Shown piece by piece: positions 38,775 to 48,227 of a stretch of DNA of 64,000 nucleotides. The notes beneath the pieces were generated by a model. It saw only the letters and a list, made by a program, of their open reading frames with translations, did not search any database and was not told the origin of the DNA. Origin of the DNA: Gammaproteobacteria bacterium (GTDB lineage Bacteria; Pseudomonadota; Gammaproteobacteria; UBA6429; Thiohalophilaceae). Positions within the stretch are counted from its first letter, which is position 1. Each line of letters begins with the position of its first letter. The stretch is from positions 1 to 64,000 of the forward strand of contig JAJRYG010000090.1 of assembly GCA_024275915.1 (NCBI GenBank), in the 5' to 3' direction. Both the position numbers and the translations under genes were made by a program.

Positions 38775-41700
38775 ATGTTTCTGAAAAAATTCATCTTCGT
38801 CAACTGGGGCAATATTCCCAATCTGGAATTCGAGCTGGGTCCCATCAACCTGCTGTCTGGCGGCAACGGCTCGGGCAAGACCACCGCCGCCGATGCCATC
38901 CAGACCATCATGACAGCAGCCCACGAAAACCTGTTCCAGTACAACCCCGGTCAGGACGAGACCACCCAGCGCGGCCGGGGTGGCAAGCGGGTGCGTACCC
39001 TGGCCTCCTATGTGCTCGGTTGTGACGACGGCAGTTATGCGCGGCTGGATCCCACCGATGGGTACCTGGCCGCGGTGTTCAGCCCCACCCGTGGTGAGTC
39101 GGCGGAAGTGTTTACCGCCGTGATCGGCATCCGTGCTTTTCTGGACAATACCGGCGGGCAGAGCGTGGCCCGTCAGGACGAGCTGTTGTTTCTGATCCTG
39201 CCCGGTGAGGAGCTGGGCCTCGGCCACTTCGTGCGCGAAGACAAGGCGGGCAAGTACGTTACGCCCCTGGACAAGATCCAGCACCTGCTGATCCGCGAGT
39301 TCGGCAAGCGCCATGAGAAGTACGACACCAAGAAGGCCTATCTGCGCCGCCTGTACGGCGCCCTGCGCGGCCTGCCCGACAGTGTTGCCGAGCAGGAGGC
39401 CACGGCTGCGGCACGGGCCTTCTCACGCTTCATGGCCTACAAGCCGGTACGCAGCATCAACGACTTCGTGGCCCACGAGATCCTCGAACGCAGGGATCTG
39501 GGTGAGGCCATCCGCTCCATCTCCGGCCAGCTCAAGACCATCCATGCCATGGAGCGCGATGCGGCACGACTGGTGGAATCCATCGAAATCCTGGAGACCG
39601 CCGAGCAGTACGCCAGCCGCTACATCGGGCAGTGGATAGAACTCAACACGCTGGATTTCACCTTGGCCCAGCACGATTACCTGCAACGCCAGCGCGAGTA
39701 TGTCAAGGCCAAGAAGCAGCAGGGCGACTACCGTCGTTCCCTCAAGGAAAACGAGGCCGAGACCGAGCTGGCCGAACAACGCCTGCAGCAACTGCATGAA
39801 CAGCGGGTGCAACTGGAAGCTCAGCGCATGGGAATCAGCGCCCTGCAGCAAAAGGATGAACTGGAACAGCAGCGTGAACAGCAACAGAAGACCCTCATCG
39901 GCATGGCCCGCGTATTACTGGAGCAGGACAATGCGCTGGAAAAAAACCTGCAGGCAACCCGCACCATCGAAGCGGACCTGCAGGATGCCAGCCTGAGCGA
40001 AGATCTGCCCACGGTGGTGGATCTGCAGATCCGCCAGCTGGCCCACAGACTGGTGCAGGAAGGTGGACGCGGTGATCTGGACATCCATGCCCTGCTGCAA
40101 AAGGACATGATGAACGACCTGTCGCCACTGGAGCAGCATCTGGATCAGGCCCAGGCTGCCCAGCGTCTGCACAATCAGTGGCTCGAGCAATGGCAACAGC
40201 AGGCTGAACAGATCGGGGGTCCGTCCCTGCTCGACCAGCTTGCCGAGCTGGCGCACAAGCGCAAGAGCCGTTACGAGCAGTTGAAGAGCCAGGTGCGGCA
40301 GAAGGAACAGGACATCGAGCGCCTGCAGGCGAAGAAGGTCAGCTACCCGGCCTTCGTCGAGCGGGCCCTGGCCGCCATCGTTCGCGACTGTCCCCAGGCC
40401 GATCCGCGCGTGCTGTGTGATCATGTGGAAGTCAGCGATCCCCGCTGGCAGATGGCCATCGAGGGCTATCTTGGCATGGCGCGGTTTTCCATCCTCGTCG
40501 ATGCCGATTACGAGGCCGAAGCCATTCGCATCGTCCGCGCCCTGCCGGGGCGGGACAACCGCGCCCGTATCATCCAGGGCAGCAAGGCCCAGCGCGATGC
40601 CGAGCGGATGAAACTGCCGGCTGATTCCATCATCCACCTGCTGGACTTCAGCCACGCCACCGCCCGCCACTACCTGGTTGCCAGCTATGGCAACGTGGTG
40701 CAGGTGCCTTCTGCCGAGGAACTTCGCCACACCCGCCGCGGGCTTACCGCCGACGGCATGGGTGCCGGCGGCTACAGCATGTTCCGCTGCGACCTGCCCG
40801 ATGGTGAGCTGGTGTTCGGGGTCGCAGCCCGCGAACGGGCGCTCAAGGCCAAGCAGGACGAACTGGCCAGTCTGCAGGAACAGTGGCAGCAGGCCAATGA
40901 CCGCATGCAAGTGGTGGCGCGCCTGCTGGACAACGTGAAAAGACTGCAACCGCTGGACTATGCCGACACCATCACCCGGATGCTGACGGTGCACCGTGAA
41001 CTGCAGACGCTGGAGAACCTGCTGGCTCAGCTGGATCTTTCCGAGCACAAGGATCTGGAAGACAAACTGCAAAACCTGCGTGAACAGACAAGAACCCTGC
41101 AGCAGCAACTGGACAGCCTGAAGGTGGCAAAGGGCGAGTTGCAGGAAAAGATGCGCAAGACCACCGAGCGTTGCAAGAAGCTGGCCGATGAGCAGGATGC
41201 CACCCAGCAGGTGGTGGAAAGCTGCGAACAGAATCTGCGTGCCATCGTCACCCAGTGGCCCGAATTCGATGCCGACGCCCGTCTCGCCGAGGCCGAACAG
41301 GAAGCCGAAAATCTCAATGCCGAGATCGCCCGCAACGCCCATGAGGAGATCGAGCACGATCTGCGCACTCTGGAACGGCGCATGGACGAGGCCATACAGC
41401 AGCACAACCAGCACTGTCAGCCCGGAGATGCCATCGTCTACCACAGCTTCAATGGCGACTACGATGTAACCCTGTTCGGTGCCATCTGCGGTCTGCAGCA
41501 GGATCTGGACCGGGTCTACAACCGACTCAAGAACAACATCCTGGTGGAAAAATACAATCAGCTGCGTGAGCTCAAGAACAGCTTCAACAACGCCTTTGTC
41601 ACCCATTTCTGCCATACCATCCATCAGGCCATCAATGATGGCAAGCGCCAGATCGATCTGCTCAACAAGGAGCTGCAGCACCACAGATTCGGTGATGACC

Positions 41701-42419
41701 GCGAGAGCTTCCGCTTTGGCAGTGACTGGATACCCGAGTTCAAGGACTATGCAAATTTCTTCAAGGATGTGATCAAGCAGCCGGGAGTGGGCGATGAGGT
41801 GGATCTGTTCGAGATGGAACTGTCCGCCAGGTCACAGAAGGTCAGAGAAGAACTGATGCAGATGCTGCTCGATGAAGACGAGAACAAGGCCCTGCGCGAA
41901 CTGGATCGTATCGGCGACTACCGCAACTATCGCAAGTACGAAATCTACAAGGAAGTACAAGGCAAGGAACCCATCGCCCTGAGTGAATACGGTACCGGCA
42001 GCGGTGGGCAGCTGGAAACCCCGGCCTATATCATCCGCTCCGCCGCCATCACCTCCGCCTTCCGTTTTGCCGAAGGCAGCAGCCACCTGCGCATGGTGCT
42101 GGTGGATGAAGCCTTTTCCAAGATGGATGAAACCCGCTCCCGGGAAGTCATCGACTACCTGACCGGGACCCTGGGCCTGCAACTGATCTTCATCATGCCC
42201 ACCAGCAAGTGCGGCCCCTTCATGGATCTGATCAGCAACGAATTCGTCTTTGCCAAGTGCCCAAGCGAACAGCCACGCGGCCAGCTCCACACCCGCGTAC
42301 TGGTGGACCGCAAGCAATGCAACACCGAAAAGATCCAGCAGCTCTGGGCCAACCACAAACGCACTGTCTACCAGCAGGCGGAGCTGGATTTCATGGACGA
42401 GGTGTTGGAAGCAGAGTAA
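38775..42419 (+). CDS. jetC: Wadjet JetC / MksB-like SMC ATPase
   Basis: Walker A GGNGSGKTTAADAIQTIM; long coiled coils; signature SEYGTGSGGQLETPAYI; Walker B LRMVLVDEAFSKMDE; 1214 aa. Confidence 0.95.
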   Translation: MFLKKFIFVNWGNIPNLEFELGPINLLSGGNGSGKTTAADAIQTIMTAAHENLFQYNPGQDETTQRGRGGKRVRTLASYVLGCDDGSYARLDPTDGYLAAVFSPTRGESAEVFTAVIGIRAFLDNTGGQSVARQDELLFLILPGEELGLGHFVREDKAGKYVTPLDKIQHLLIREFGKRHEKYDTKKAYLRRLYGALRGLPDSVAEQEATAAARAFSRFMAYKPVRSINDFVAHEILERRDLGEAIRSISGQLKTIHAMERDAARLVESIEILETAEQYASRYIGQWIELNTLDFTLAQHDYLQRQREYVKAKKQQGDYRRSLKENEAETELAEQRLQQLHEQRVQLEAQRMGISALQQKDELEQQREQQQKTLIGMARVLLEQDNALEKNLQATRTIEADLQDASLSEDLPTVVDLQIRQLAHRLVQEGGRGDLDIHALLQKDMMNDLSPLEQHLDQAQAAQRLHNQWLEQWQQQAEQIGGPSLLDQLAELAHKRKSRYEQLKSQVRQKEQDIERLQAKKVSYPAFVERALAAIVRDCPQADPRVLCDHVEVSDPRWQMAIEGYLGMARFSILVDADYEAEAIRIVRALPGRDNRARIIQGSKAQRDAERMKLPADSIIHLLDFSHATARHYLVASYGNVVQVPSAEELRHTRRGLTADGMGAGGYSMFRCDLPDGELVFGVAARERALKAKQDELASLQEQWQQANDRMQVVARLLDNVKRLQPLDYADTITRMLTVHRELQTLENLLAQLDLSEHKDLEDKLQNLREQTRTLQQQLDSLKVAKGELQEKMRKTTERCKKLADEQDATQQVVESCEQNLRAIVTQWPEFDADARLAEAEQEAENLNAEIARNAHEEIEHDLRTLERRMDEAIQQHNQHCQPGDAIVYHSFNGDYDVTLFGAICGLQQDLDRVYNRLKNNILVEKYNQLRELKNSFNNAFVTHFCHTIHQAINDGKRQIDLLNKELQHHRFGDDRESFRFGSDWIPEFKDYANFFKDVIKQPGVGDEVDLFEMELSARSQKVREELMQMLLDEDENKALRELDRIGDYRNYRKYEIYKEVQGKEPIALSEYGTGSGGQLETPAYIIRSAAITSAFRFAEGSSHLRMVLVDEAFSKMDETRSREVIDYLTGTLGLQLIFIMPTSKCGPFMDLISNEFVFAKCPSEQPRGQLHTRVLVDRKQCNTEKIQQLWANHKRTVYQQAELDFMDEVLEAE

Positions 42420-42440
42420 ATGTGATAACCACCGATTCAA

Positions 42441-42462
42441 GGTACAAGATGAAAGATACAAG
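42441..42462 (+). repeat. AAGATAC-type heptad repeat in jetC-jetD gap
   Basis: GGTACAAGATGAAAGATACAAG; resembles 22345-22368 and 62106-62146. Confidence 0.45.
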
Positions 42463-42536
42463 GGGAGTTACCACCGCTGGCATCAGGGCCATGCCTGAAT
42501 CCGGTTGCATTTACCTTGTGCCGGAGCACTGAACCC

Positions 42537-43682
42537 ATGTCTGCGCCCCCTGCCTGGCTGGACGATGCCCCCGAACTTCGCAAGCTGCTGGGAACCTTTC
42601 TTGACCGGCTGGATCGGCAGCCAGCCAGCGCGCGTAAAAATGCCTTGGCCCTGACCTTGAACGACAAGACCCTGCCCGAGCTGTTCGGGCCGGGCGAGCA
42701 GGCCGACAGGTTGTGGGACTGGCTGCGCAGTCTGGCCGAGGATCACGGTGTCCTTGCGATCCGGCCTGACGACAAGCGCAACCCGCTGGACCCAGAATAT
42801 CTGGGTGCGCGCTTGCGCCTGCGCAAAGGGGGGGAGGCGATCCTGCGCGCCTGGCTGGGACGCCCGGCGGGCCGCTCGCCCCTGCAGCAGTGGAGGAAGA
42901 GCGTGACGGCGGCGGGGCAGTTTGCCGGCAGCGTTGCGAAGCTGGCGGCTCATCGCATCGTTCTGCCGGGCTGGAGCGACGCCCAGGTGGTGGCAGGCTT
43001 CGTCTGCCTGGGCCGCCAGCCCGGTGGCCTGAGCCTGCGCCAGTTGAGCAGCCGCTGCTTTGCCGGCGATTCCAAGTTTCTCGACAACCGCGAGGATCTG
43101 ATCCGTGAACTGTACCCGGAACGGGTCATCGCACCACGGCCGGTGATGGTCAGTGTGTTTCTGCCAGCCAGGATCGAGGGCGTGCTGTTCATCGAAAACC
43201 AGGACAGTTACCTGCAGGCCGTGAGCGACGAATTGGGCACACGGCACAAGTTCGCTCTGGTGTACGCGGCGGGTTTCCGTGGCAGCGCAGGGCGGATACG
43301 CCAGCGTGAAGGTGTGAGCCTGCACTACCACGGTGCCAGCGCCATGAACGGGCAGGCGCAACTGGAGGCCTGGTGGTTCGGGCCGGACACCGCCGGCTGG
43401 CCCTGCTGGTTCTGGGGTGACCTGGACTATGCCGGCATGGGGATCCTCAAGGCCTTCAGACAGCGCTTCGGCAACATGCAGGCCTGGCAGCCGGGCTACC
43501 GGCCCATGCTCGACCGGCTGCAAAAGGGCCAGGGCCACGCCCCGGCCATGACCGACAAACAGGCCCAGACCGATCCCGGCAGCACCGGCTGCGACTATGC
43601 CGATACCGTACTGCTACCGCTCATGCGCCAGCATGGCATGTTCGTGGATCAGGAAGGCACGCAAGGGGTGAGTGACGGGTGA
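42537..43682 (+). CDS. jetD: Wadjet JetD / MksG-like TOPRIM nuclease (DUF3322/DUF2220-like)
   Basis: TOPRIM acidic motifs GVLFIENQDSY and WFWGDLDYAGMGIL; follows jetC on the same strand. Confidence 0.92.
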   Translation: MSAPPAWLDDAPELRKLLGTFLDRLDRQPASARKNALALTLNDKTLPELFGPGEQADRLWDWLRSLAEDHGVLAIRPDDKRNPLDPEYLGARLRLRKGGEAILRAWLGRPAGRSPLQQWRKSVTAAGQFAGSVAKLAAHRIVLPGWSDAQVVAGFVCLGRQPGGLSLRQLSSRCFAGDSKFLDNREDLIRELYPERVIAPRPVMVSVFLPARIEGVLFIENQDSYLQAVSDELGTRHKFALVYAAGFRGSAGRIRQREGVSLHYHGASAMNGQAQLEAWWFGPDTAGWPCWFWGDLDYAGMGILKAFRQRFGNMQAWQPGYRPMLDRLQKGQGHAPAMTDKQAQTDPGSTGCDYADTVLLPLMRQHGMFVDQEGTQGVSDG

Positions 43683-43690
43683 CGAGGATC
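43668..43690 (+). repeat. Heptameric repeat, TGACGAG family
   Basis: GTGAGTGACGGGTGACGAGG overlapping the jetD stop codon. Confidence 0.55.
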
Positions 43691-43702
43691 AGGGATATTC
43701 CG

Positions 43703-43845
43703 TCATGCCAGCGCAGGCTGGCATCTAGGAAGGGGTGGGATTGAGAAAAAGGGCAAATTCGTTGCCACGAACCCCCTTGTTGCCATCGACAAGCCACCAT
43801 GCCCGCCGAAGCCTCCCTGGATTCCGGCCTTCGCCGGAATGACGA
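43703..43845. repeat. Two short palindromic intergenic repeats
   Basis: GTCATGCCAGCGCAGGCTGGCATC and CTGGATTCCGGCCTTCGCCGGAATGAC. Confidence 0.7.
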
Positions 43846-43975
43846 TGGAACATGGTACCGTCAGGGTTCCCGCGACCGATGCGCCTCCATGCGTCGGCAC
43901 ATCCTGCAAGAATATAATCCGGCGGTAGGATGCCGCTGAGCAAGTCGAAGCGCATCGAACGTCCGCCAGGGGGGG

Positions 43976-45268
43976 TCAGAACGCTGCGTCGAAGCCTACC
44001 AGGGCGTAGTTCTCCGAGGTCAGGTGGCCGGTCCAGTACTGGCCGGTTTTATCCTGTACGTCGAGGAAGTCGCCATTGACTTCGATAATGCCCTTGACGT
44101 TGCGCATGAAGTAATAGGATGCCGTGAAGGTCAGCGCGTTGATGTCAATGCCTTCATAGACCGTGTCGGTATTTTTCAGATCGCCGGCATCGGCATAGTT
44201 GTAGAGGAAGGAAAAGACCCAGCGCTGGCTATGTACGTAATCCACCCCGGCAAAGCTACCAAACCAGTCATAGCTCTTGCCTACATCTATGAAGTCATCC
44301 CACTGATTCCAGATGGCCTGCACGAACCAGTAGACCTTGGCGTTGACGTTACCCGAAAGATCCACGCCATAGGCGATCTTCGGCGTATCCCGCGTTCCGC
44401 TGCTGGAGATCCCCGCATAGTTCTTCTGGGTACCGGCATAGCCGAACAGGCCGATACTGACCGGGCCGGCATCACCACCGAGGCGGCAGTAGAAAGCCTT
44501 GCCGTTGTCGTTGTCGAACAGATGGTCGGGACGTTTGTAGCCGGGACTGTTGATGGCGTAGTTCTGGTCGATGCCATTGCCATTGACCCAGCCCAGTGCC
44601 AGGTCGACCACATTGAAGTCGTAGTTGAAGGTGACGCCACGATCATAGGTCAGGCCGGCCATGCGGTAGACCATGAAATCCTGGAAGGTGAGGCGGGTTT
44701 CGCGGGGGAACATCAGATCGGACACCTGGTACTGGCCCAGCATCATGCCAATCTTGCTGCCAAACAGATCGTCATGGCTGAACCAGGCATCCTCGACGAT
44801 CACCTCACCATTGCCGCCCTTTTCGGCAAAGATGGCATAGAAGTAGTAGCTGATATGGTCCGACAGGGGTGCGCTGGAGAGCAGCTTGATGAGGTAGGGG
44901 CCCTGGAAGTCGGTGTTGGCGCTGACTTCCTCGCCGGTTTCGATGTTGATGTTCCTGGCTTCGCGCTGCTGCACATAGGCCTGGGCGCGGATGGCCAGGG
45001 GCACGCTGTCGGGCAGGGCCAGCATGTCGTCCCCGGTGGGGGTGGTGCTGTCTTTCCAGTTGGGCAAGCGGTAGTTGGACTTGACGAAATTTTCTCCAAA
45101 TTCATTCAGGCGCGGGAAGGCGGCGTGACAGGCGGTACAGGTCAGGCTGTATTTTCGGGCAAAGGCAGGAATGGCCTCGCTGCTGGTGGGGAGCATGCTC
45201 AACAGCAGTGCAATGAGCAGGCTGCCGAGAATCCAGTGACGTGAATGGATATTGTTCAGATATGGCAT
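43976..45268 (-). CDS. Outer-membrane porin with N-terminal monoheme c-type cytochrome motif (Cyc2-like architecture)
   Basis: Signal peptide, IPAFARKYSLTCTACHAAFPRLNEFGENF (CXXCH), then about 350 aa of beta-barrel-like sequence ending ALVGFDAAF. Confidence 0.7.
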   Translation of the reverse strand: MPYLNNIHSRHWILGSLLIALLLSMLPTSSEAIPAFARKYSLTCTACHAAFPRLNEFGENFVKSNYRLPNWKDSTTPTGDDMLALPDSVPLAIRAQAYVQQREARNINIETGEEVSANTDFQGPYLIKLLSSAPLSDHISYYFYAIFAEKGGNGEVIVEDAWFSHDDLFGSKIGMMLGQYQVSDLMFPRETRLTFQDFMVYRMAGLTYDRGVTFNYDFNVVDLALGWVNGNGIDQNYAINSPGYKRPDHLFDNDNGKAFYCRLGGDAGPVSIGLFGYAGTQKNYAGISSSGTRDTPKIAYGVDLSGNVNAKVYWFVQAIWNQWDDFIDVGKSYDWFGSFAGVDYVHSQRWVFSFLYNYADAGDLKNTDTVYEGIDINALTFTASYYFMRNVKGIIEVNGDFLDVQDKTGQYWTGHLTSENYALVGFDAAF

Positions 45269-45636
45269 GATGAATACTCTCTCCGGGTATTGGGTTATGG
45301 GCAGGGCAAGCGCTTACTCACCTTGCGCCGGCCACGAACCGTCTATGAGGCAGTATGATCTTGCCCTGGGGAATGGGCAGATCATGGCAGTGCCTTGTCG
45401 AACTACGCCATAAGCATAGCCATAATTGCTGAATTTAACCTTAAATCGGTTTTTGCCGGGTAAAAATACTTTTTGTCGCTTCAATAGTAAGGGTAATTTG
45501 TATAGGCTGAGGGCTCTGAATGCATCGCGGGAGGTATGTGTCAGGCCGGTTTCTGTGCCGTTCGATAACGAAAGGTTGCAATTACAAATCTGTAAATACA
45601 TTCGCAGTGTCTTAAATGGTATATTGATGACGCTTT

Positions 45637-45690
45637 ATCAGGCTGTTGAAAAAGTCCCGCCGTGGGCATTTCCAGCCGTATCCTGGAGGT
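45637..45690. repeat. TTAACAGGATGTTGAAAAA-family repeat
   Basis: ATCAGGCTGTTGAAAAAGTCCCGCCGTGGGCATTTCCAGCCGTATCCTGG. Confidence 0.5.
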
Positions 45691-45730
45691 AGGAATGTCA
45701 AGCCAGGTTTTACAAGTGAGGGGAGTGATC

Positions 45731-46555
45731 ATGACAACAAGAATACGCAAACAACTGGCAATGGCGTGCCTGTTTACCGCCGTGACAGGTCTGGCAATGG
45801 CCGAGGTGGTACCCGACAGGCTCAAGGTGATGCTGGGCGGTTACAAGGTGCAACGTTATGACACCCAGGTTGCCTGGAACAGCCCGGGTATCATCGGTGT
45901 GACCATCGACCTCGGCAAGGATCTGGGGGTTTCTGCCGAAAGTGTGGTTCTCAGATTTGATGGCTACTACCGTTTTACCCCCGAGCACCGCATCGAATTT
46001 GGCTGGCTTTCGATTAATTCCAGTGGTTCACGAAACGTGACAGGTGAGATTCCCTGGCCACCGGACGACCCGATCCCTGTGGGAACGCGGGTAGATTCAT
46101 ATCTGGATACGGATACCTACCGGGTTGGCTATGCCTGGTCCTTTTACCACAACGAAAAGGTCGAGCTGTCCCTTGCTGCCGGTTTGCACATTACCCAGGT
46201 AAGTGTCGGGATCAGGGCTGAAGTCACCGGTGGCGGTACTGTCGGCAGTGGCGCAGAAGCCCTGGAGGTGACGGCGCCCCTGCCCGTAGTGGGTTACCGT
46301 GTCAGCTATAACGTCAATCCCCGTCTCAAGGTCATGTTGCTCTCTGACGTGTTCTCCATGAATTACAGTGACACCAGTGGTACCTACCAGGACATGAGCA
46401 TCCTGGCCGAGTACCGGGTTATCCACAACATGAGCATCGGCGGTGGTTTCAACTACAATGTCCTGAATGTGACATCGAATGCTGATGATGGTACCTCCCT
46501 GTCATTCAAGAACACCGTATCGGGTTTCATGTTGTACCTGGCGGCAGGTTTCTGA
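45731..46555 (+). CDS. Predicted outer-membrane beta-barrel protein
   Basis: Signal peptide MTTRIRKQLAMACLFTAVTGLAMA; alternating beta-strand pattern; ends MLYLAAGF. Confidence 0.65.
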   Translation: MTTRIRKQLAMACLFTAVTGLAMAEVVPDRLKVMLGGYKVQRYDTQVAWNSPGIIGVTIDLGKDLGVSAESVVLRFDGYYRFTPEHRIEFGWLSINSSGSRNVTGEIPWPPDDPIPVGTRVDSYLDTDTYRVGYAWSFYHNEKVELSLAAGLHITQVSVGIRAEVTGGGTVGSGAEALEVTAPLPVVGYRVSYNVNPRLKVMLLSDVFSMNYSDTSGTYQDMSILAEYRVIHNMSIGGGFNYNVLNVTSNADDGTSLSFKNTVSGFMLYLAAGF

Positions 46556-46653
46556 ATGCCCGGACAGTGGTAACCGACCGGCACAGGCAGGGCTGCGGAT
46601 ACCCGCATTGCCGCCTGCTGAAGTGAGATAGCCAACCTGTCTGTTGAGTCATC

Positions 46654-47847
46654 ATGCGTATTCTGCTTTTTTCCAGCCTCTATCCCAGCTCCATCAAGCC
46701 ACGCCATGGCGTGTTTGTTGAACATCGGCTGAGAAAGCTGCTGTCATCGAATCAGGTGGAGGCGCGGGTGATGGCTCCGGTGCCGTGGTTTCCTTCCAGC
46801 AACGAACGGTTTGGCAGTTATGCCGAGTTTGCCAGAGTGCCGGCCAAGGAAGTGCGCCACGGCATCGATGTGTACCATCCACGCTACCTGCTGTTGCCAA
46901 GGATCGGCATGACCAGCGCTCCTTTTTTTCTAGCCTCCAGTGCCATTGCCAGCATCAGGAAGCTGAACCGTCAGGGTCATGATTTCGATCTCATCGATGC
47001 CCACTATTATTACCCGGATGGTGTGGCTGCGGCGATGGTGGCCCGTTACTTCAACAAGCCGCTGGTCGTGACGGCACGGGGGACCGACATCAACCTTATC
47101 CCACGATACCGCTTGCCCCGGCGCATGATCCGCTGGGCAGCCGGGACGGCCGATGCCAGTATCACGGTCTGTCAGGCGCTCAAGGACGAAATGGTCTCCA
47201 TGGGTATCGATTCGCAGAGCATTACGGTGTTGCGAAACGGTGTGGATCTGCAACTGTTCCGGCCCGTCGAGGACCGGAGTGCACTTCGGGCCAAACTGGG
47301 TATCAAGGGACGGACCCTGCTGTCGGTGGGGCATCATATAGAACGCAAGGGCCACCATCTGATCATCGAAGCCATGCAAAAGCTGCCGGACATGAACCTG
47401 CTGATCGCGGGTGACGGAGAAGAGGAAGCAAGGCTAAAGGCCCTGACCGGCAAGCTGGGTCTTGAGCAACGGGTACGCTTTCTGGGTGCCGTTTCACAGG
47501 AACAGTTGCGGAACTACTATGGGGCTGCGGATGCCTTGGTGCTGGCTTCCAGTCGAGAAGGCTGGGCCAATGTACTGCTGGAATCCATGGCCTGTGGTAC
47601 ACCGGTTGTGGCCACTCGTGTCTGGGGCACTCCGGAAGTGGTGGCGGTCCCGGAAGCCGGGGTGCTGATCGCGCAAAGAACAGCCGATGCCATTGCCGCA
47701 GGCACTCAGGCACTGTTCGCCAGCTATCCTGATCGCAAGGCCACCCGGCGGTATGCCGAGCAGTTCAGCTGGGACTTTACGACCCAGGGGCAACTGGATC
47801 TGTTTCGCAGGATCATCGCGCAACATGAGTCAAAAGCCATCCCTTAG
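46654..47847 (+). CDS. Glycosyltransferase family 4 protein (TuaC-like)
   Basis: ILLFSSLYPSSIKPRHGVFVEHRLRKL; GVDLQLFRPVEDRS; ASSREGWANVLLESMACGTPVVAT. Confidence 0.92.
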   Translation: MRILLFSSLYPSSIKPRHGVFVEHRLRKLLSSNQVEARVMAPVPWFPSSNERFGSYAEFARVPAKEVRHGIDVYHPRYLLLPRIGMTSAPFFLASSAIASIRKLNRQGHDFDLIDAHYYYPDGVAAAMVARYFNKPLVVTARGTDINLIPRYRLPRRMIRWAAGTADASITVCQALKDEMVSMGIDSQSITVLRNGVDLQLFRPVEDRSALRAKLGIKGRTLLSVGHHIERKGHHLIIEAMQKLPDMNLLIAGDGEEEARLKALTGKLGLEQRVRFLGAVSQEQLRNYYGAADALVLASSREGWANVLLESMACGTPVVATRVWGTPEVVAVPEAGVLIAQRTADAIAAGTQALFASYPDRKATRRYAEQFSWDFTTQGQLDLFRRIIAQHESKAIP

Positions 47848-47957
47848 CAGGATGTTGAAAAAGCCCATCCCTGGCCTTTTTCAACCCGGGAACGGCAAAC
47901 GCAGTTTGCCGTTCCCTCACAGGCTGTCGAAAAAGTCCTTCCGTGGACTTTTCAATA
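47844..47957. repeat. TTAACAGGATGTTGAAAAA-family repeat, long copy
   Basis: TTAGCAGGATGTTGAAAAAGCCCATCCCTGGCCTTTTTCAACCCGGGAACGGCAAACGC..TTGCCGTTCCCTCA, nearly identical to 5096-5170. Confidence 0.85.
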
Positions 47958-48227
47958 CCGGAAACAAAAGATGCGATGAATCGTTTCCTTATGTTTTCAA
48001 TGACTTGCGATCATTGTAAACGCACAGGATCCCTTGTCGCCAACAGGGGGCCAGATCGTGCCTCCTTCGCTGTTTTGACATGCTCATCCCGGCTTTTGCG
48101 TTTTTTTGCCAAATATTCCACTAATTACCGGCTTTGAACTGCATTATGGAAAATATGATCTAGATTTATAACATGGGCAGTTCAAATGCCGTTGACGAGT
48201 TGCAGTTAAGAGGGATCATTGCCGATT

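Noticed and set aside
39915-41684. 589-aa minus-strand ORF
   Set aside because: Antisense shadow of the jetC coiled coil; Leu/Gln/His-rich low-complexity product.
44024-45244. 406-aa plus-strand ORF
   Set aside because: Antisense to the cytochrome-porin gene, which has a signal peptide and CXXCH; no motifs on the shadow.
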